From: Ophiura sarsii
Lineage: Eukaryota > Echinodermata > Ophiuroidea > Amphilepidida > Ophiuridae
NCBI GenBank assembly: GCA_035610835.1
Contig: CM069449.1
Span: 41,151,098 to 41,215,097, forward strand
Direction of reading: 5' to 3'
DNA length: 64,000 nt
The notes under the pieces were generated by a model. The model was given only the letters and a program-made list of their open reading frames with translations, made no database searches and was not told the origin of the DNA. How positions within the stretch are numbered: the first letter of the stretch is position 1; each line of letters begins with the position of its first letter. Made by a program: the position numbers and the translations under genes. This document shows, in pieces, positions 21,293-32,734 of this stretch.

Positions 21293-23215
21293 AGGGAGGT
21301 AAAGCTACCTCCCTAATAGTTGCTCTAGCTGTAGCGTAACATACTAACGATGTAATTCTGAGAACAAAACTGGCGAGAAACAACAGATAGTAACTAGCGA
21401 GGTAAATATCCACATTAATCAGCATCGTCCCCTTACAAAATTAATTGTCGCATATGCCAAGTGTTTACTTTACTCTCAAATTCTGACGTAAATGGTCCTG
21501 TAATATTGAAAATGTGTCGTCACTCCCTAATAAAAACAATAATAAGTTTATTTTTATTTAGTCATTATTTAAAATCCTTGGACAAGTAGTACATTTTGGT
21601 CAAAATATGACCCAAAATCGGTGCGATTATTGTTTTAATGGGCAAAAGGAGTTGATCTAAATTTAGACTAAAAGTATTCACCAAATTGTATGAATGGAGT
21701 TTCAAAAATACAAAATCTTTCAGCTTATGAGGGGGTCACATCCCACCTCAGATAGACACCCCTGTGCATTCAAGCGCAATTGGTCCTACCGTATATCAGC
21801 GAAAAATCCTCTCCAATGTCCACAACAAATTTACGCCACTGCTCACATCGATTGACTTGTGGCATAAAATGTTATGCCCCAACTTACTCTTGGGTCCGGT
21901 CAGGTATAAGATTTAGCGTAAATTACTCGCCAGTTACTAGCCTAGTAGTAGCTTACCCCGGTTTGGTGGTGCTCTCAACATTTTGGGTACCGCCCTACCG
22001 CCTCAGTTACTAGCCGGGCGATGTAGCGCTATTCTTCAGCTTCTCGCCATTGGTGCACTCGGCCAATGTGTCTCATCAGTGTAACACATTATTTATTTTT
22101 TGGCTTCAAAAACTGTTTACAAAATAGACCTGAAATAGCTACTTATGATTGATGGGGCACATAGTTGTGACACTTGTTTCAATTGTTGATGTTAACGTCC
22201 AACACTCAAATTGGGCCAACACCACTCCAACTCCTCAAAATTGCTACATAGTTGCTACATAGCGATGGTTGTTGCTACATATAGCAATTGAGCATATGGA
22301 GGTCACCTGTTTCCCATTGTTCATGTTTAAGGAATGTAAGCTCCATCCCCTGTCAATGTGCCACTATGCACCGTACGCACCTGTTAACTTGACTTGTCAA
22401 CTTGTCAGTCTACTTGAGTATAGGGGGTGCACCATAGCACCTGTTTTGTATTGTTAGTCAGTATGCTATTGTCTCACATTGTGCCTCAACCTAAATTTGA
22501 CTGGAACTACTTGATGTTGATGGAGCAGTGTATACACACCTGTTTACATAATGCTCTTGTATACTTGCCTGAATGTGTAAATCATTGATGCTATTGTTTT
22601 TCACATTTCAATTGCTACATCAACACTGAACAGCTGAATGAGGACAATAGAATAATCACCTGTTTTTGAATGTAACAAACTAACAACTGTCTGACTTTTG
22701 GGATGTTGTTGACACTTGTGTAGTATTTATAAAGTATAAAGTGTAATAATATTGGTATGTTTAATAAAAAAAGCATTGGCTTTATCTCAGCGTAGATTAA
22801 TACTAATAGTTTTGAATCAAAATAAAATGTATTGAATTAATTAATTAATTTATAGGTTAGTTAGTTAATTAATATTCATTTTAACATCAGGTTTCCAAGA
22901 ACATATAATTGAGATTTTCATTTAACAAAACCATTAATTTTACTCACAACAATTGACAGTTTTGTGTGTTACGTTCTACACTTCACACCTGTGACCGTGG
23001 GTCGTAGACATGACTTAGAGCATGGGACTATTGAAAATCTCAATTATGTATTCAGATTTGATTGTTTGTTTGTTTGCTTGGTTTGTTGGGGCGATTGTTT
23101 GTTTGATTTTTTTTTGCTTTGTATTAAATATAAAAACAATGTTAGGTCATGGGCCATATTCTTCACTCACCATTGCTCATTAATTGGTGTTTTTTCTGGT
23201 CCAATTCCATGTTCC
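21293..23215. other. No gene recognised; ATTA microsatellite near 22,836
   Basis: Unassigned intergenic sequence. AATTAATTAATTAATTTA begins near 22,836 and is followed by TTAGTTAGTTAATTAAT. Short frames here show no recognisable protein motif. Confidence 0.4.
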
Positions 23216-23217
23216 TA

Positions 23218-23883
23218 CACTGCAAAAACTCCGGTGTTAAACTGCAACACTGAGCTGGTGTTACGCTCCTGGTGTTAATGTTGGTGTTAGGTCAACACCA
23301 TAGGAATAACTGATGTAACACTTCTCATGGTGTTAAATTTCTTGTGTTAAACTTGGTGTAAGAATAACTCCCATGGGTGTCACTATTCCACACATGCGCA
23401 CGGGTGTGGTTATATTGGTTTTTAACACTTTGGATTGTATATTTATACATTTGATCTAGTGATTCGATCTGCAACATGCACCATTCCATAATTAAATGGC
23501 AAGTAAGAACATTAATTCACAAAAACGTTCAAGTTTTAATAAATTTGAACTGTTGAACAGTGAAATATTTTATTTGCAAGTATTTTATTGTTAAAGTACT
23601 TCAACTTATCTAACATTAATATTTTAACACCAGAAGGTGTAAAAAAACAACAACATTTAACACCAGAAGGTGTAAAGTTTTTAATGTTTTAACACCAGAA
23701 AGTGTAAAATTGTTACTGGTGTTGTCATATTGTAACACCCATTGGTGTTATATTTAACACCAACGTTGTAACACTAGTGATGGTGTCATTTTAACACCAG
23801 GTGGTGTGGTCCTATAGTGAATCCGTACTGGTGTTAAATTTAACACCCGTGGTGTTAAATTTAACACCACAGTTTTTGCAGTG
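23218..23883. mobile_element. TA-flanked MITE rich in GTGTTAA words
   Basis: Termini CACTGCAAAAACTCC and TTTTTGCAGTG are flanked by TA on both sides (23216-17, 23884-85). The interior holds many copies of GGTGTTAA/TTAACACC in both orientations. A sister element with CACTGTAAAAAG ends lies at 38,051-38,294. Confidence 0.8.
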
Positions 23884-24171
23884 TACCAGTCAGTCGTATT
23901 GCTATCTACTGAAGATAGCATAATATAAAAATAAACAGGACATATCTCTATCAATCACACGAAATAATGCTTGGAGACTTTCAGCTACTTACACCCAACG
24001 GGCTTCTCTCAAAGGTAGGCGACTGACCCGATCCCGGCCGCGTAAGGCCTTTACCAGGGATACTATTAATTTTGGGATAGGAAAGTCCTCCTATACTAAC
24101 ACACGTAGTGAAAACGGTCCCTTTTGCATATTTACATAAATGATGGTAATCATCGAATGTTTAACCAGGTT

Positions 24172-25048
24172 GGGACCGTTCATAAATACTTTGGTGGGGG
24201 GGGGGGCTGGATAATTTTATTTTTGGTATATAAAAACATTTTTGACCCCCCCTCTCGCCATGCCTTAATCTTTTAGACCCCCCCTCCCCTCTCGCCATGC
24301 CTTTAACTTTTTTGACCCCCCCCCCTGTAATACTTTACTGCCTGCACCTGAAACTTTTTGCCCTTGCCACCCCCCCCCCCCCCCCCCCCCCCCCCGTTCA
24401 TTGTTATCAAGTTCAGAGATGATATCTTTTATGGGATTTTTTACAGAATTTGACCATGTATCGTATTCTATTTGATGAACGCATTACATCTAGGAGGGCA
24501 GGTTGTACATGTAGAATCTAGAGTGAATCAGAACTCCCACTTCGATCATTCGATTGCAGGTATCTTTGGTTTAGTGCGCCATGGTCTTTAATCCCTGAAT
24601 AACTTCACATATTTATGCACGGATCTCTGTTCTTGAAACCAATTAGGATGCTCCCTCCAATTACATATCCTGGCTTTAAATACAATATGCGCGCAATTGT
24701 TGTTTGCATGCTATTGACATGAATTTGGCCTTCATTCTTTTTAGCTGGGCTAGTACATAAAAATAGGTCCGTTGACATATATCTGCGCGCATAGCGTGCC
24801 AAAATATTAACTATTTTACGTTGATATATGAACTTTCCATAAATAATGTCCATATAGGTAAAACAGGGGTTTGGGGCGAAGCCCCAGAAAATTTTGGAAA
24901 CTAGTAAGTGTTTTAAACTTTTTTGACCCCCCCTCTGTTGGGTTTTCCAAAACTTTTTTGACCCCCCCTTTGCAGAGTATCAAAACTTTTTGGACCCACC
25001 CCCATAATTATCCACCCCACCCCACCAAAGTATTTATGAACACTCCCT
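24172..25048. mobile_element. Nonautonomous element with TTCATAAATACTTTGGTGG termini
   Basis: The left end GTTCATAAATACTTTGGTGG is mirrored at the right (CCACCAAAGTATTTATGAAC). Long C runs follow each TTTTTGACCCCCCC repeat. It is related to the nested element at 43,984-44,560. Confidence 0.75.
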
Positions 25049-25727
25049 AACGTAATATTTGGTCGGCATAGGTTTGAGGGCGCTGTGGATTTACACAGAC
25101 GACGATGGCCACGCGAAACCTAAATGTTGAAACGTAATGAATAACACGTAATCTTCATAATTAGAAGAATTGTCATCGTTAACCGGCGATGACTGTTAAA
25201 AATAATTCAAAACAGTGCACTCCCGTTGACATAATATGGGTCGTCTGAGAGACACGTGGCCAGCGTCGTGTCGTCTGCTACAATCACGCCTGATCGGTAT
25301 AGCGCCACCAGTTCTATGCCGACCAAATTTTAATTTAAAAGTGGCCTCCGATCGGCAAGCTCAGTGGTATACCCCTGCCTTTACCTGCTAAATTTATAGC
25401 TACAATAAAACGATAGTTTATATCTGCGACTCACTCTGCGTCTTTTCAGTATTTATGTTCAGAACTACCATTATCTTTGCGTACAATGAAACTATGATAT
25501 GTTAAACTTGTAGGGTAAATATCTATACCAGGGTTGCACAAAGTGCGGGAGCAGGGAGTTCCGCTCCCGGGAAATAATGAGCAGAATTAGGGAAATAATG
25601 CCAATTGGAAGAAAAAAGTATTAGGGAAAAGGGTGAAAAAAGATGGAAGAGAAAAAAATGCAACTTTGGGTTATGAGCTGTGGTTGCACAGGTATACTAA
25701 CGTGTTTATTGTATTATTGCTTTCCCC
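25049..25727. other. No gene recognised
   Basis: Unassigned sequence between repeats. Confidence 0.35.
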
Positions 25728-26459
25728 AGTGGCGGCGCTACAGGGGTACAAGGGTCATTTTCCCAAAAATATGTTTGTGCCCCACCCCCCCCCCCCCCCA
25801 AAAAAAAAAGAAAAAAGAAAAAGATATAGTTAAATTTAGAAAAAAACACGATAATTGTAGCATAAAAAGGCATTTTTTTGGCGCTTCGCGCACATTTCCT
25901 TATTATATTAGGTTCATATTGACAATTTTAGCGTAAAATGCCATAACGAATTTTTTTCATACCCACTTCCAAAATGTAAAATTATTACTATGGTACTGGT
26001 ACATCTAAACAACACTATAGCTGACATATTGTGATCTGATTTTTATCAAACCTGGAAGTGTAGGTGGGGAAATGTTAAGCTCAAAACCTTGCTCCTGGGG
26101 AAGAAACAACTTAGTGCAACCCTGATCTATACCGTCAAATTTCAAAGGGAAGGGGTGCCGCTAGTCAGAAACTCGAGAGTGTGGGTTGAGGTGAGAGCAG
26201 TTTAGCGTATCTCCCGGGGTTCGGGGTGGTCAGGGAAGTGCCCCCTGACGGCTTTGTTTTATTTTATGTAAATACAGTCGGTTTATATTAACACCCCACC
26301 CCACCCGCTTAAATTTCTGACTCGTCGACGGCAATCTAAATTTGACAGCCTGGTAAAGTTTAAGTCCACCGGGGAAAATGATTAAATGAAAGTAAAATTC
26401 CGGCGGGGAAAAAATACCCCCCCCCCCCCACCTGACAAGTGACCCCAGATACGCCACTG
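25728..26459. repeat. Possible hAT-like repeat (CAGTGGCG...CGCCACTG)
   Basis: CAGTGGCGGCGCTAC at the left and ATACGCCACTG at the right, with C runs near each end, but no matching target duplication. It may be two different elements. Confidence 0.35.
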
Positions 26460-26619
26460 ATTGCCGGGAGACGTTGGTGAACATTCGGTTGGTAGAACGT
26501 TAAATCAGGGTATGCGACTCAACTTGCCATGCCAATCTGAAGCAACTTTAAGTTTAAATTTGGCCGTACTCGTGGCGCTGTTTTGTCGTCGGCTTTAGGT
26601 CTCAGATTTGGATTGGTCG

Positions 26620-26860
26620 GGGGTGTGCCGCTGGAGATTCAAAACCCCTACCCATTTCTAAGGGTGATTTTGGAAAAATCGGTACCCATTTTTAGTGGTT
26701 TTGCTTCATTTTAGACCACATTTTCGCAAATTATCGGGAAAAAATACCTAATTTTTGCAAATTTTCGCGAAAATAGACCCATGTCTAGGATTTTTCAGTT
26801 GAAAAGACTACCCATGGCTAAGGATTTCTCATGAAAAAACGACCCACTGGAGCGGCACGT
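26620..26860. repeat. MITE-like repeat with GTGCCGCTGGAG ends
   Basis: GGGGTGTGCCGCTGGAG at the left is matched by an inverted CACTGGAGCGGCACGTCCCC at the right. The interior is a series of ACCCAT.TCTA.G.ATTT words. Confidence 0.5.
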
Positions 26861-26924
26861 CCCCGTATGCCTTACATACGTGAGTAACCCCCCCCCCCCC
26901 CCCCCCCCGGGTCAGGTAGGCCTA

Positions 26925-27631
26925 TAGACTTATAATTGAAGGGAGACGAGATTGTTGGAAAAAGTCCCCAAAAATTGTGCGGTTTTGAAAGTTACGATAA
27001 AACGTACGTGCTGGGCGGTTTTTACACGCCTGAAAATAATATATGATAGGGCCTACTTCACGCGTCATTGTTTATTTTATGCATTTGAATTCATTTTTTT
27101 CACTTTACATCATACCGTCATTGGTTATAATAGCCTAATTGCCTTGTGTTTTGTAGACGAACGATTTAACGGAATTATCACCGTGAGAGTTGTTGATAAA
27201 TCGTTTAATCTATTACAACTAAATTGATCGAGAATTTTATCCGATAATTGAATAGCATGATAATCATTCTTCAAGCATATCGGTCAATGTCAATCGCTTA
27301 CGTTACGAAAATTTAAAGGGTAACAGTCCCCAGGCAAACTGAAAACAAGTACGCGTAGGAGTGAGTTATCTTATAGAGTGTTGTGTCTTTTATAAAGGTA
27401 TTGGTGTGGCTTGGTGGTATTTGAACACCTTGAAACCACACCTGTTAGCTTAGGGGCTTAACGTGACACCTTTTGACAGTTAAAATCTTCTTAAAGCTAT
27501 CTATACTCACTATGACATTTGTCCTAGTTGTTCCCAATTTTTTTCACCCGCATTGTCTTTTTCTCTTCCGTTGCTCCAGACAAGAATTCACAAAACTATA
27601 TATAATAAAATTTGAAAAAGAAATCTGCTTT
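26925..27631 (+). repeat. Segment duplicated at 29,010-29,715 (left of gap)
   Basis: Collinear with 29,010-29,715: TATAGACTTATAATTG, GGTGCGGTTTTGAAA-like, AACGTACGT.CTGGG.GGTTTTTACA, ACGCGTCATTGTTTATTTTA and ACAAGTACGCGTAGGAGTGA. There are small indels. Homology continues up to the N gap. Confidence 0.9.
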
Positions 27632-27731
27632 NNNNNNNNNNNNNNNNNNNNNNNNNNNNNNNNNNNNNNNNNNNNNNNNNNNNNNNNNNNNNNNNNNNNN
27701 NNNNNNNNNNNNNNNNNNNNNNNNNNNNNNN
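27632..27731. other. Assembly gap, exactly 100 N
   Basis: The run of 100 N is the conventional length for a scaffold gap of unknown size. The left contig ends inside the 29-kb-like segment and the right contig starts inside the 18-kb-like repeat. Confidence 0.95.
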
Positions 27732-28947
27732 GAGCAATAAATTGATGATCGTGGAAGGTTATTAATTTAAAGCTTTTAATGAGACAGGGGTCAGCGCCAC
27801 GGGAAATATCCCCCTAGTCACATGACGTTGAACCACATTTAAATGCCTTAATGTTGTCATTGTATAAGGCTGACATTTTGGCATAAATTGAATTGCACGA
27901 TATCGACATCCGCTTTTCAAGGGAAAAATAAATTCTCTTCGTATACAATAGACCCACTCAACGTTGGCATCTGACTGTACCGACGGAAGCTCAAGTTTAC
28001 CGACGGGTATATTTCAGGGGGGCACCGGCCTCTGGACCCCTGGGTTCGCCACTGAGCACGGTATCAAATCCACGCCAAAATACAGTCGCTCACACCAGGC
28101 CGTGAAAGCCGTGAACCGCGTAACGTATTTTTGAATGTACCACTCTCTTTTTTTTTAAAGTTTGGAGCAAATCAGCGAATACAAATATCGGTCGTATAGG
28201 AAATAAGAAAATCGATTCAAGGACATATTACTATTAGCCGATTGGCTTCTTATTTACATAACAATTGGCCTTTGCAAATCATGTTCATTGATAGACTAGC
28301 TAGGGTCTCCATAGTTCAATTGAACGGAATAGTCAACACAATATATTTATAGGGTATTCTTTATCGCAGTGAAATTGCAAAAGAAGAAAAAAATATCATT
28401 CAACATTCAATAAATATTGCGAACGATATGCAATCCTGTCAATTTCTAAAAATAAAGTGTAAATAACAAACAGAAAAAAGTATAACAATCCTAGGATTCG
28501 AACCACTGACCTCATGATTATGAAGCCGGCGCTTTGCCGACTGAGCTAATGAAGACTACACATAGATATTTAGAAAATAAAATACATAAAGTTCAAAATA
28601 CGAATATCACATGAATCGGGGCAAAAATGCGGGCTAAAATGCTTTATATTTCGATTGTTGTGCGTTTTTAACATAGGATTATCGCCCAAAAGTTGATTAT
28701 ATGCTGAAGGAGATTGTAAATTTGATTTCATTATAATGCATAACACTACTTTTCGAAACGATTCTAGACACCTTAGTATTTCGTTCGTACATAAAATGTT
28801 GGCCATTACGTTTTTTCGATTGGAATTCGGCGCGGCAAATCTATTGCACCATGGGTATTATTACATGGAAACACGGAGACTCAGATACGTAGGGAGTCAT
28901 GTGATTTTTGTCCAGGACAAACACTTGAGATGTACACGCCCCTTTAA
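27732..28947 (+). repeat. ~1.2-kb composite repeat, near-identical to 18,064-19,272
   Basis: Starts at the gap with GAGCAATAAATTGATGATCG and ends GTACACGCCCCTTTAA. A seven-base insertion (CTATTAG type, near 28,228) and a few substitutions separate it from the 18-kb copy. Its true left end is hidden by the gap. Confidence 0.9.
28486..28557 (-). pseudogene. tRNA-derived fragment in composite repeat
   Basis: Identical in layout to 18,811-18,882: A box TAGCTCAGTCGG, B box GGTTCGAATCC, poorly paired anticodon stem. Confidence 0.65.
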
Positions 28948-28949
28948 AC

Positions 28950-29715
28950 TTAAAAGTTTAACTTTGGCCGTACTCATATTCTTGGTGGCGCTGTTTTGTC
29001 GCCGGCTTTAGGTATAGACTTATAATTGGAGCATGTTTGAAGTAAGTTTCACAGAATTGTTGGGAAAATTCCCAAAAAATGGTGCGGTTTTGAAAATAAA
29101 ACGTACGTCCTGGGTGGTTTTTACATGCCTGCTTCACGCGTCATTGTTTATTTTATGCATTTGAATTCATTTTTTTTTCACTTTACATCATACCGTCATT
29201 GGTTATTAATAGCCTAATTGTCTTGGTGTTTTGTGGACGAACGATTTAACGGAATCACCACCTTGAGAGTAGTTGATTAATCGTGTTAATCTATTACAAC
29301 TAAATTGATCGAGAATTTCATCTGATAATTGAATAGCATGATGATCATTCTTCAAGCATCGGTCAATGTCAATCGCTTACGGTACGAAAATTTAAAGGGT
29401 AACAGTCCTCAGGCAAACTGAAAACAAGTACGCGTAGGAGTGAGTGAGTTATCATGATTATCTTAGAGAGTTGTGTCTTTTATAAAGGTCTTGGTGGCTT
29501 GGTGGTATTTTTACACCTTAAAACCACACCTGTTAGCTTAGGGGGTTAACGTGACACCTTTTGAGAGATTCAAATCTTCTTAGCTATAATACTCATTTTC
29601 CCATTTGTCCTATTTGTTCCCCGATTTTTCACCCGCATTGTTTTTCATTACCGTTCCTCCAGACAAGAATTCACAGAAGAACTATAATTAAATTTTAAAA
29701 AGAAATCAGCTTTCG
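28950..29715 (+). repeat. Segment matching 26,540-27,631 (right of gap)
   Basis: AACTTTGGCCGTACTC and GTGGCGCTGTTTTGTCG.CGGCTTTAGGT match about 26,545-26,602. From 29,010 onward it matches 26,925-27,631. The 26,602-26,925 part is missing here. Confidence 0.85.
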
Positions 29716-31070
29716 ATTCCGGGAGTCTCAATTTTCAATCTTTTGACTTTTCAATCTTTTGATTTAAGAGAGTTAGCACCCCACTGATGTCTCTGTCCTG
29801 TTCTTGATCATTGCATGCATATGCAGTAAAACCCCAACACTGAGGACCAAAAGCTTGGATCTTTGTCCAGAAGTGCTCTTCTCAATGCTAGACGAGTATC
29901 TCTTTAGCTTTGTCTCAGGGTCTTTCTTGGTCGGCCTCCATGGAGACCTCTCATGTGCAATGTCTGCTGGAATATCTGCCATGATCATGATGATATCTTG
30001 GTCCAAGAATTGCCAAGGTTGTTCAGGAGAGCATAATTGATGGTGATCTGTGGATTGTTGTTGGCCTTTCTTTTCTTGCCAAACAAGGGGACACCGTTGG
30101 TTTCCGACTGCGTCTTTCAATTTTTATTACTGAGTTAAACTTCTTGTTCTTCCTAATTTTGCTTTGTATGGTGGATTCTGGCACTAGGAATTGATTCGAA
30201 ATAGCTCAGTAGCCTTCCCCTCTTTGTGAGCATTCTCAATATGCACAAAACAAGGTCCTCACTGAGTTATTTGGTCCTCACTGAGTTATTTGATCTTCTT
30301 CGCCATGCTGACAAAGCGCTATAGTGTTGTCCTATAACATCCTTTACTGCACATTCAATAGGACACATTCGTAATGCATCCACATTGTAGGCACACATCA
30401 TGGAATAATTACATAACAATTAATAAGCCTATTACACAATATAAAGAATGTTTAGAATGTCAAAAACATGTGTATTATCACACACAAAATGGCCTCAATC
30501 CTGAGACTTGGTATGGGGCATGAAAACACAATTCTTTTTCAATTCTATTCTTATGCAAAAAGTGTTGAGCCCAAATATATTGATTTGTACTTGCAAACTG
30601 ACTGTCGTTTGTGTAAACGAAAGTTCCACCACTCCAGCTGGTATAGACATAGAAAACTGCAAAAAACTCATATTTTTCAAAGGGTATGAATAATTGTGGG
30701 CTAACTGTATGTTAGTTGCTGTCCTGGATGAATCAGTGTTAAGACCCCTGAGGGTTTTGGAAAAGATCTCTTTTAATTCTTCACAGTGTATAAAGCTACA
30801 CAAGCTTGTATTACCAGCTTGACCGTTAAATCACTATTTGACGCTTTGAGGGTCATCCCGTCATTGACTTAAGTCTCGTGACAGAGCGTTATCGTGTGGT
30901 TTAGCGCGTCCGACCTACAAAGATAAGATGTGGTGAAGCCGCCTGCGGAAATCTTAGTTTTAGCACGTACGGCCACGAAGCATGCCAGGTCATTATCTGT
31001 ATTGTGGCAGTATAGCTTTTCACATTATTATTTCATGTTAAACTTACCATTACATGATTACATGAGTTGA
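29716..31070. other. No gene recognised
   Basis: A coding-like minus-strand area at 29,773-30,120 (for example KALLDKDPSFWSS-like words across stops) may be a decayed transposon protein, but I cannot identify it. CACTGAGTTATTTGGTCCT is repeated in tandem near 30,260-30,290. The rest is unassigned. Confidence 0.3.
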
Positions 31071-31077
31071 TACTTAA

Positions 31078-31319
31078 CACTTTCCACGCGGCAGGCAGCT
31101 GCAGACGACATTCCAAAATTTCACAAAATATTTCAAAAATGTCAAAATTACTGTATTTCATTACCATATTATTTGGAATCACCATGAGAAATGCATTGAA
31201 ATAAGTACAAACATGCCTAGTGTTTGGTCAGTAATCTTTGAGATAGACTTTGAAAATTATGAAAGGTTTCTGAAAAATCTGTTTTGTGTATGGTAAAAAT
31301 AATAGCCGCGTGGAAAGCG
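31078..31319. mobile_element. piggyBac-like MITE, copy 2
   Basis: CACTTTCCACGCGGCAGG at the left and AGCCGCGTGGAAAGCG at the right. TTAA at 31074-31077 and 31320-31323, the latter shared with the next copy. Confidence 0.85.
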
Positions 31320-31323
31320 TTAA

Positions 31324-31572
31324 CACTTTCCATGCGGCTATTAGTTTTACCATATTATACAAAAAACCAAAACAAAATCAGAAACCTTTTGCAATTTTCA
31401 CTCTTTCTCAATGATTACTGAACTAATACTGGGCATGTTTGTACTTATTTCAATGCATTTCTTATGGTGATTCCAAATATGGTAATGAAATTCAATAATT
31501 TTGATATTTCTAAAACATTTCGTGAAATGTTTGAATGTCGTCAGCAGACGCCTGCCGCGTGCGTTGAAAGTG
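31324..31572. mobile_element. piggyBac-like MITE, copy 3 (opposite orientation)
   Basis: CACTTTCCATGCGGCTATTAG at the left, CTGCCGCGTGCGTTGAAAGTG at the right; TTAA at 31320-31323 and 31573-31576. It lies head to head with copy 2. Confidence 0.85.
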
Positions 31573-31753
31573 TTAACGCAATTTTACTTACTTTTCGACT
31601 CGTTTCTATCCATAGTAAGTTTTATAGTTTCTTTTCACTTAAAATTATTAATTCCTTTTGGGTTAGTGTGATAATAAAGTAGAATCGTATAAAAGAAAAC
31701 GATTACATTTTATTATCGCTGAGATAACGTAAGTCCTGTAGTACCCTGACCCA

Positions 31754-32730
31754 AGGGCGGAAATCCCGGGGGGATGGGGGGGGGGATTTATCCCCCCCCC
31801 CCTTTTTGACCTGGGGGGGGATGGTCAATGTAATCATCCCCCCCTGATTTTTCACATCTACCAACAACAAAAAAAGGAAAAAAGGGGGGGGGGGGGGGGG
31901 GGGGGAAAGGAAAAAAAGAAAGGAAAAAGGAGAAAAAAAAGGAAAAAGAGAGGGAGGGAGGGACATAAGAACATTTGGAGTTTATTGTACGTTGGTTAGG
32001 ATACATACGCGTAGGCCTATGTACGTTAAGAATTGATCAGAAATAAAGTGATTGCTTTTCAATAAAATATTGGTCAAAAGTATACCAGATCGCACGAAAT
32101 GAGTTTGAAAATTGAAAACAATTCTATACTTCTCAGGGGGGCATATCCCCCACCCCTCAGACGCCCCCTGTTGGAGCTTTTAAACCATAAAATCAAGAAT
32201 ATATCAGTATAAAAATGCTCAACTTCTTTCGTGCATTGATAAAAAACAAGATATTTATTGAAAATGAAGTGATGGCCTTTTTATACAATATTGGTCAAAA
32301 GTATACACCAGATTACACCAAATGAGTTTGAAAATTGAAATTTTTTCTACTTCTGAGGGGGCACATCCCCCCTCAGACTCCCCCTGTTGGAGCTTTTAAA
32401 CCATCTATACTAAAATCAAGAATATATCAGTATAAAAAATGCTCAACTTCTTTTGTTCATTGATAAAAAACAAAATATTTATTGAAAATGAAGCGATGGC
32501 TTTTCAATACAATATTCATCAAAAGTATACACCAGATCGCACCAAATGAGTTTGAAAATTGAATTTTTTTTCTACTTATGAGGGGGGCACATCCCCCCTC
32601 AGACTCCCCCCTGTCCGAGCATAGCTCGGAGTGCGGTGCTGCGCACCGCCTGGATGGTACCAGCTAAATTTAATTTTTTAGGGGCCAAACTTATCATCCC
32701 CCCACACCTAACAAGAAATTTCCGCCCCTG
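31754..32730. mobile_element. Nonautonomous element with 223-bp tandem repeats
   Basis: Ends GGGCGGAAAT and ATTTCCGCCCC are inverted. The interior contains poly-G/C tracts and about 2.5 tandem units (about 32,043-32,266, 32,267-32,490, 32,491-32,610) sharing TATACCAGAT..CACC.AATGAG. Two adjacent perfect mini-hairpins lie at 32,614-32,649. Confidence 0.65.
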
Positions 32731-32734
32731 CCCT

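Noticed and set aside
25728..26459. Complete hAT element with CAGTGGCG ends
   Set aside because: Flanking bases do not form an 8-bp duplication, so I list it only as a possible repeat.
29773..30120. 115-codon minus-strand frame as a gene
   Set aside because: No recognised domain; the alternative frame also has coding-like words with stops, so it is more likely a decayed repeat.
30880..30960. tRNA-like A-box region (GTGGTTTAGCGCGTCCGACC)
   Set aside because: No T arm or pairing acceptor stem could be found.
31703..32006. Phe/Pro-rich minus-strand frames
   Set aside because: Translation of poly-purine and poly-G runs in a transposon; no coding evidence.
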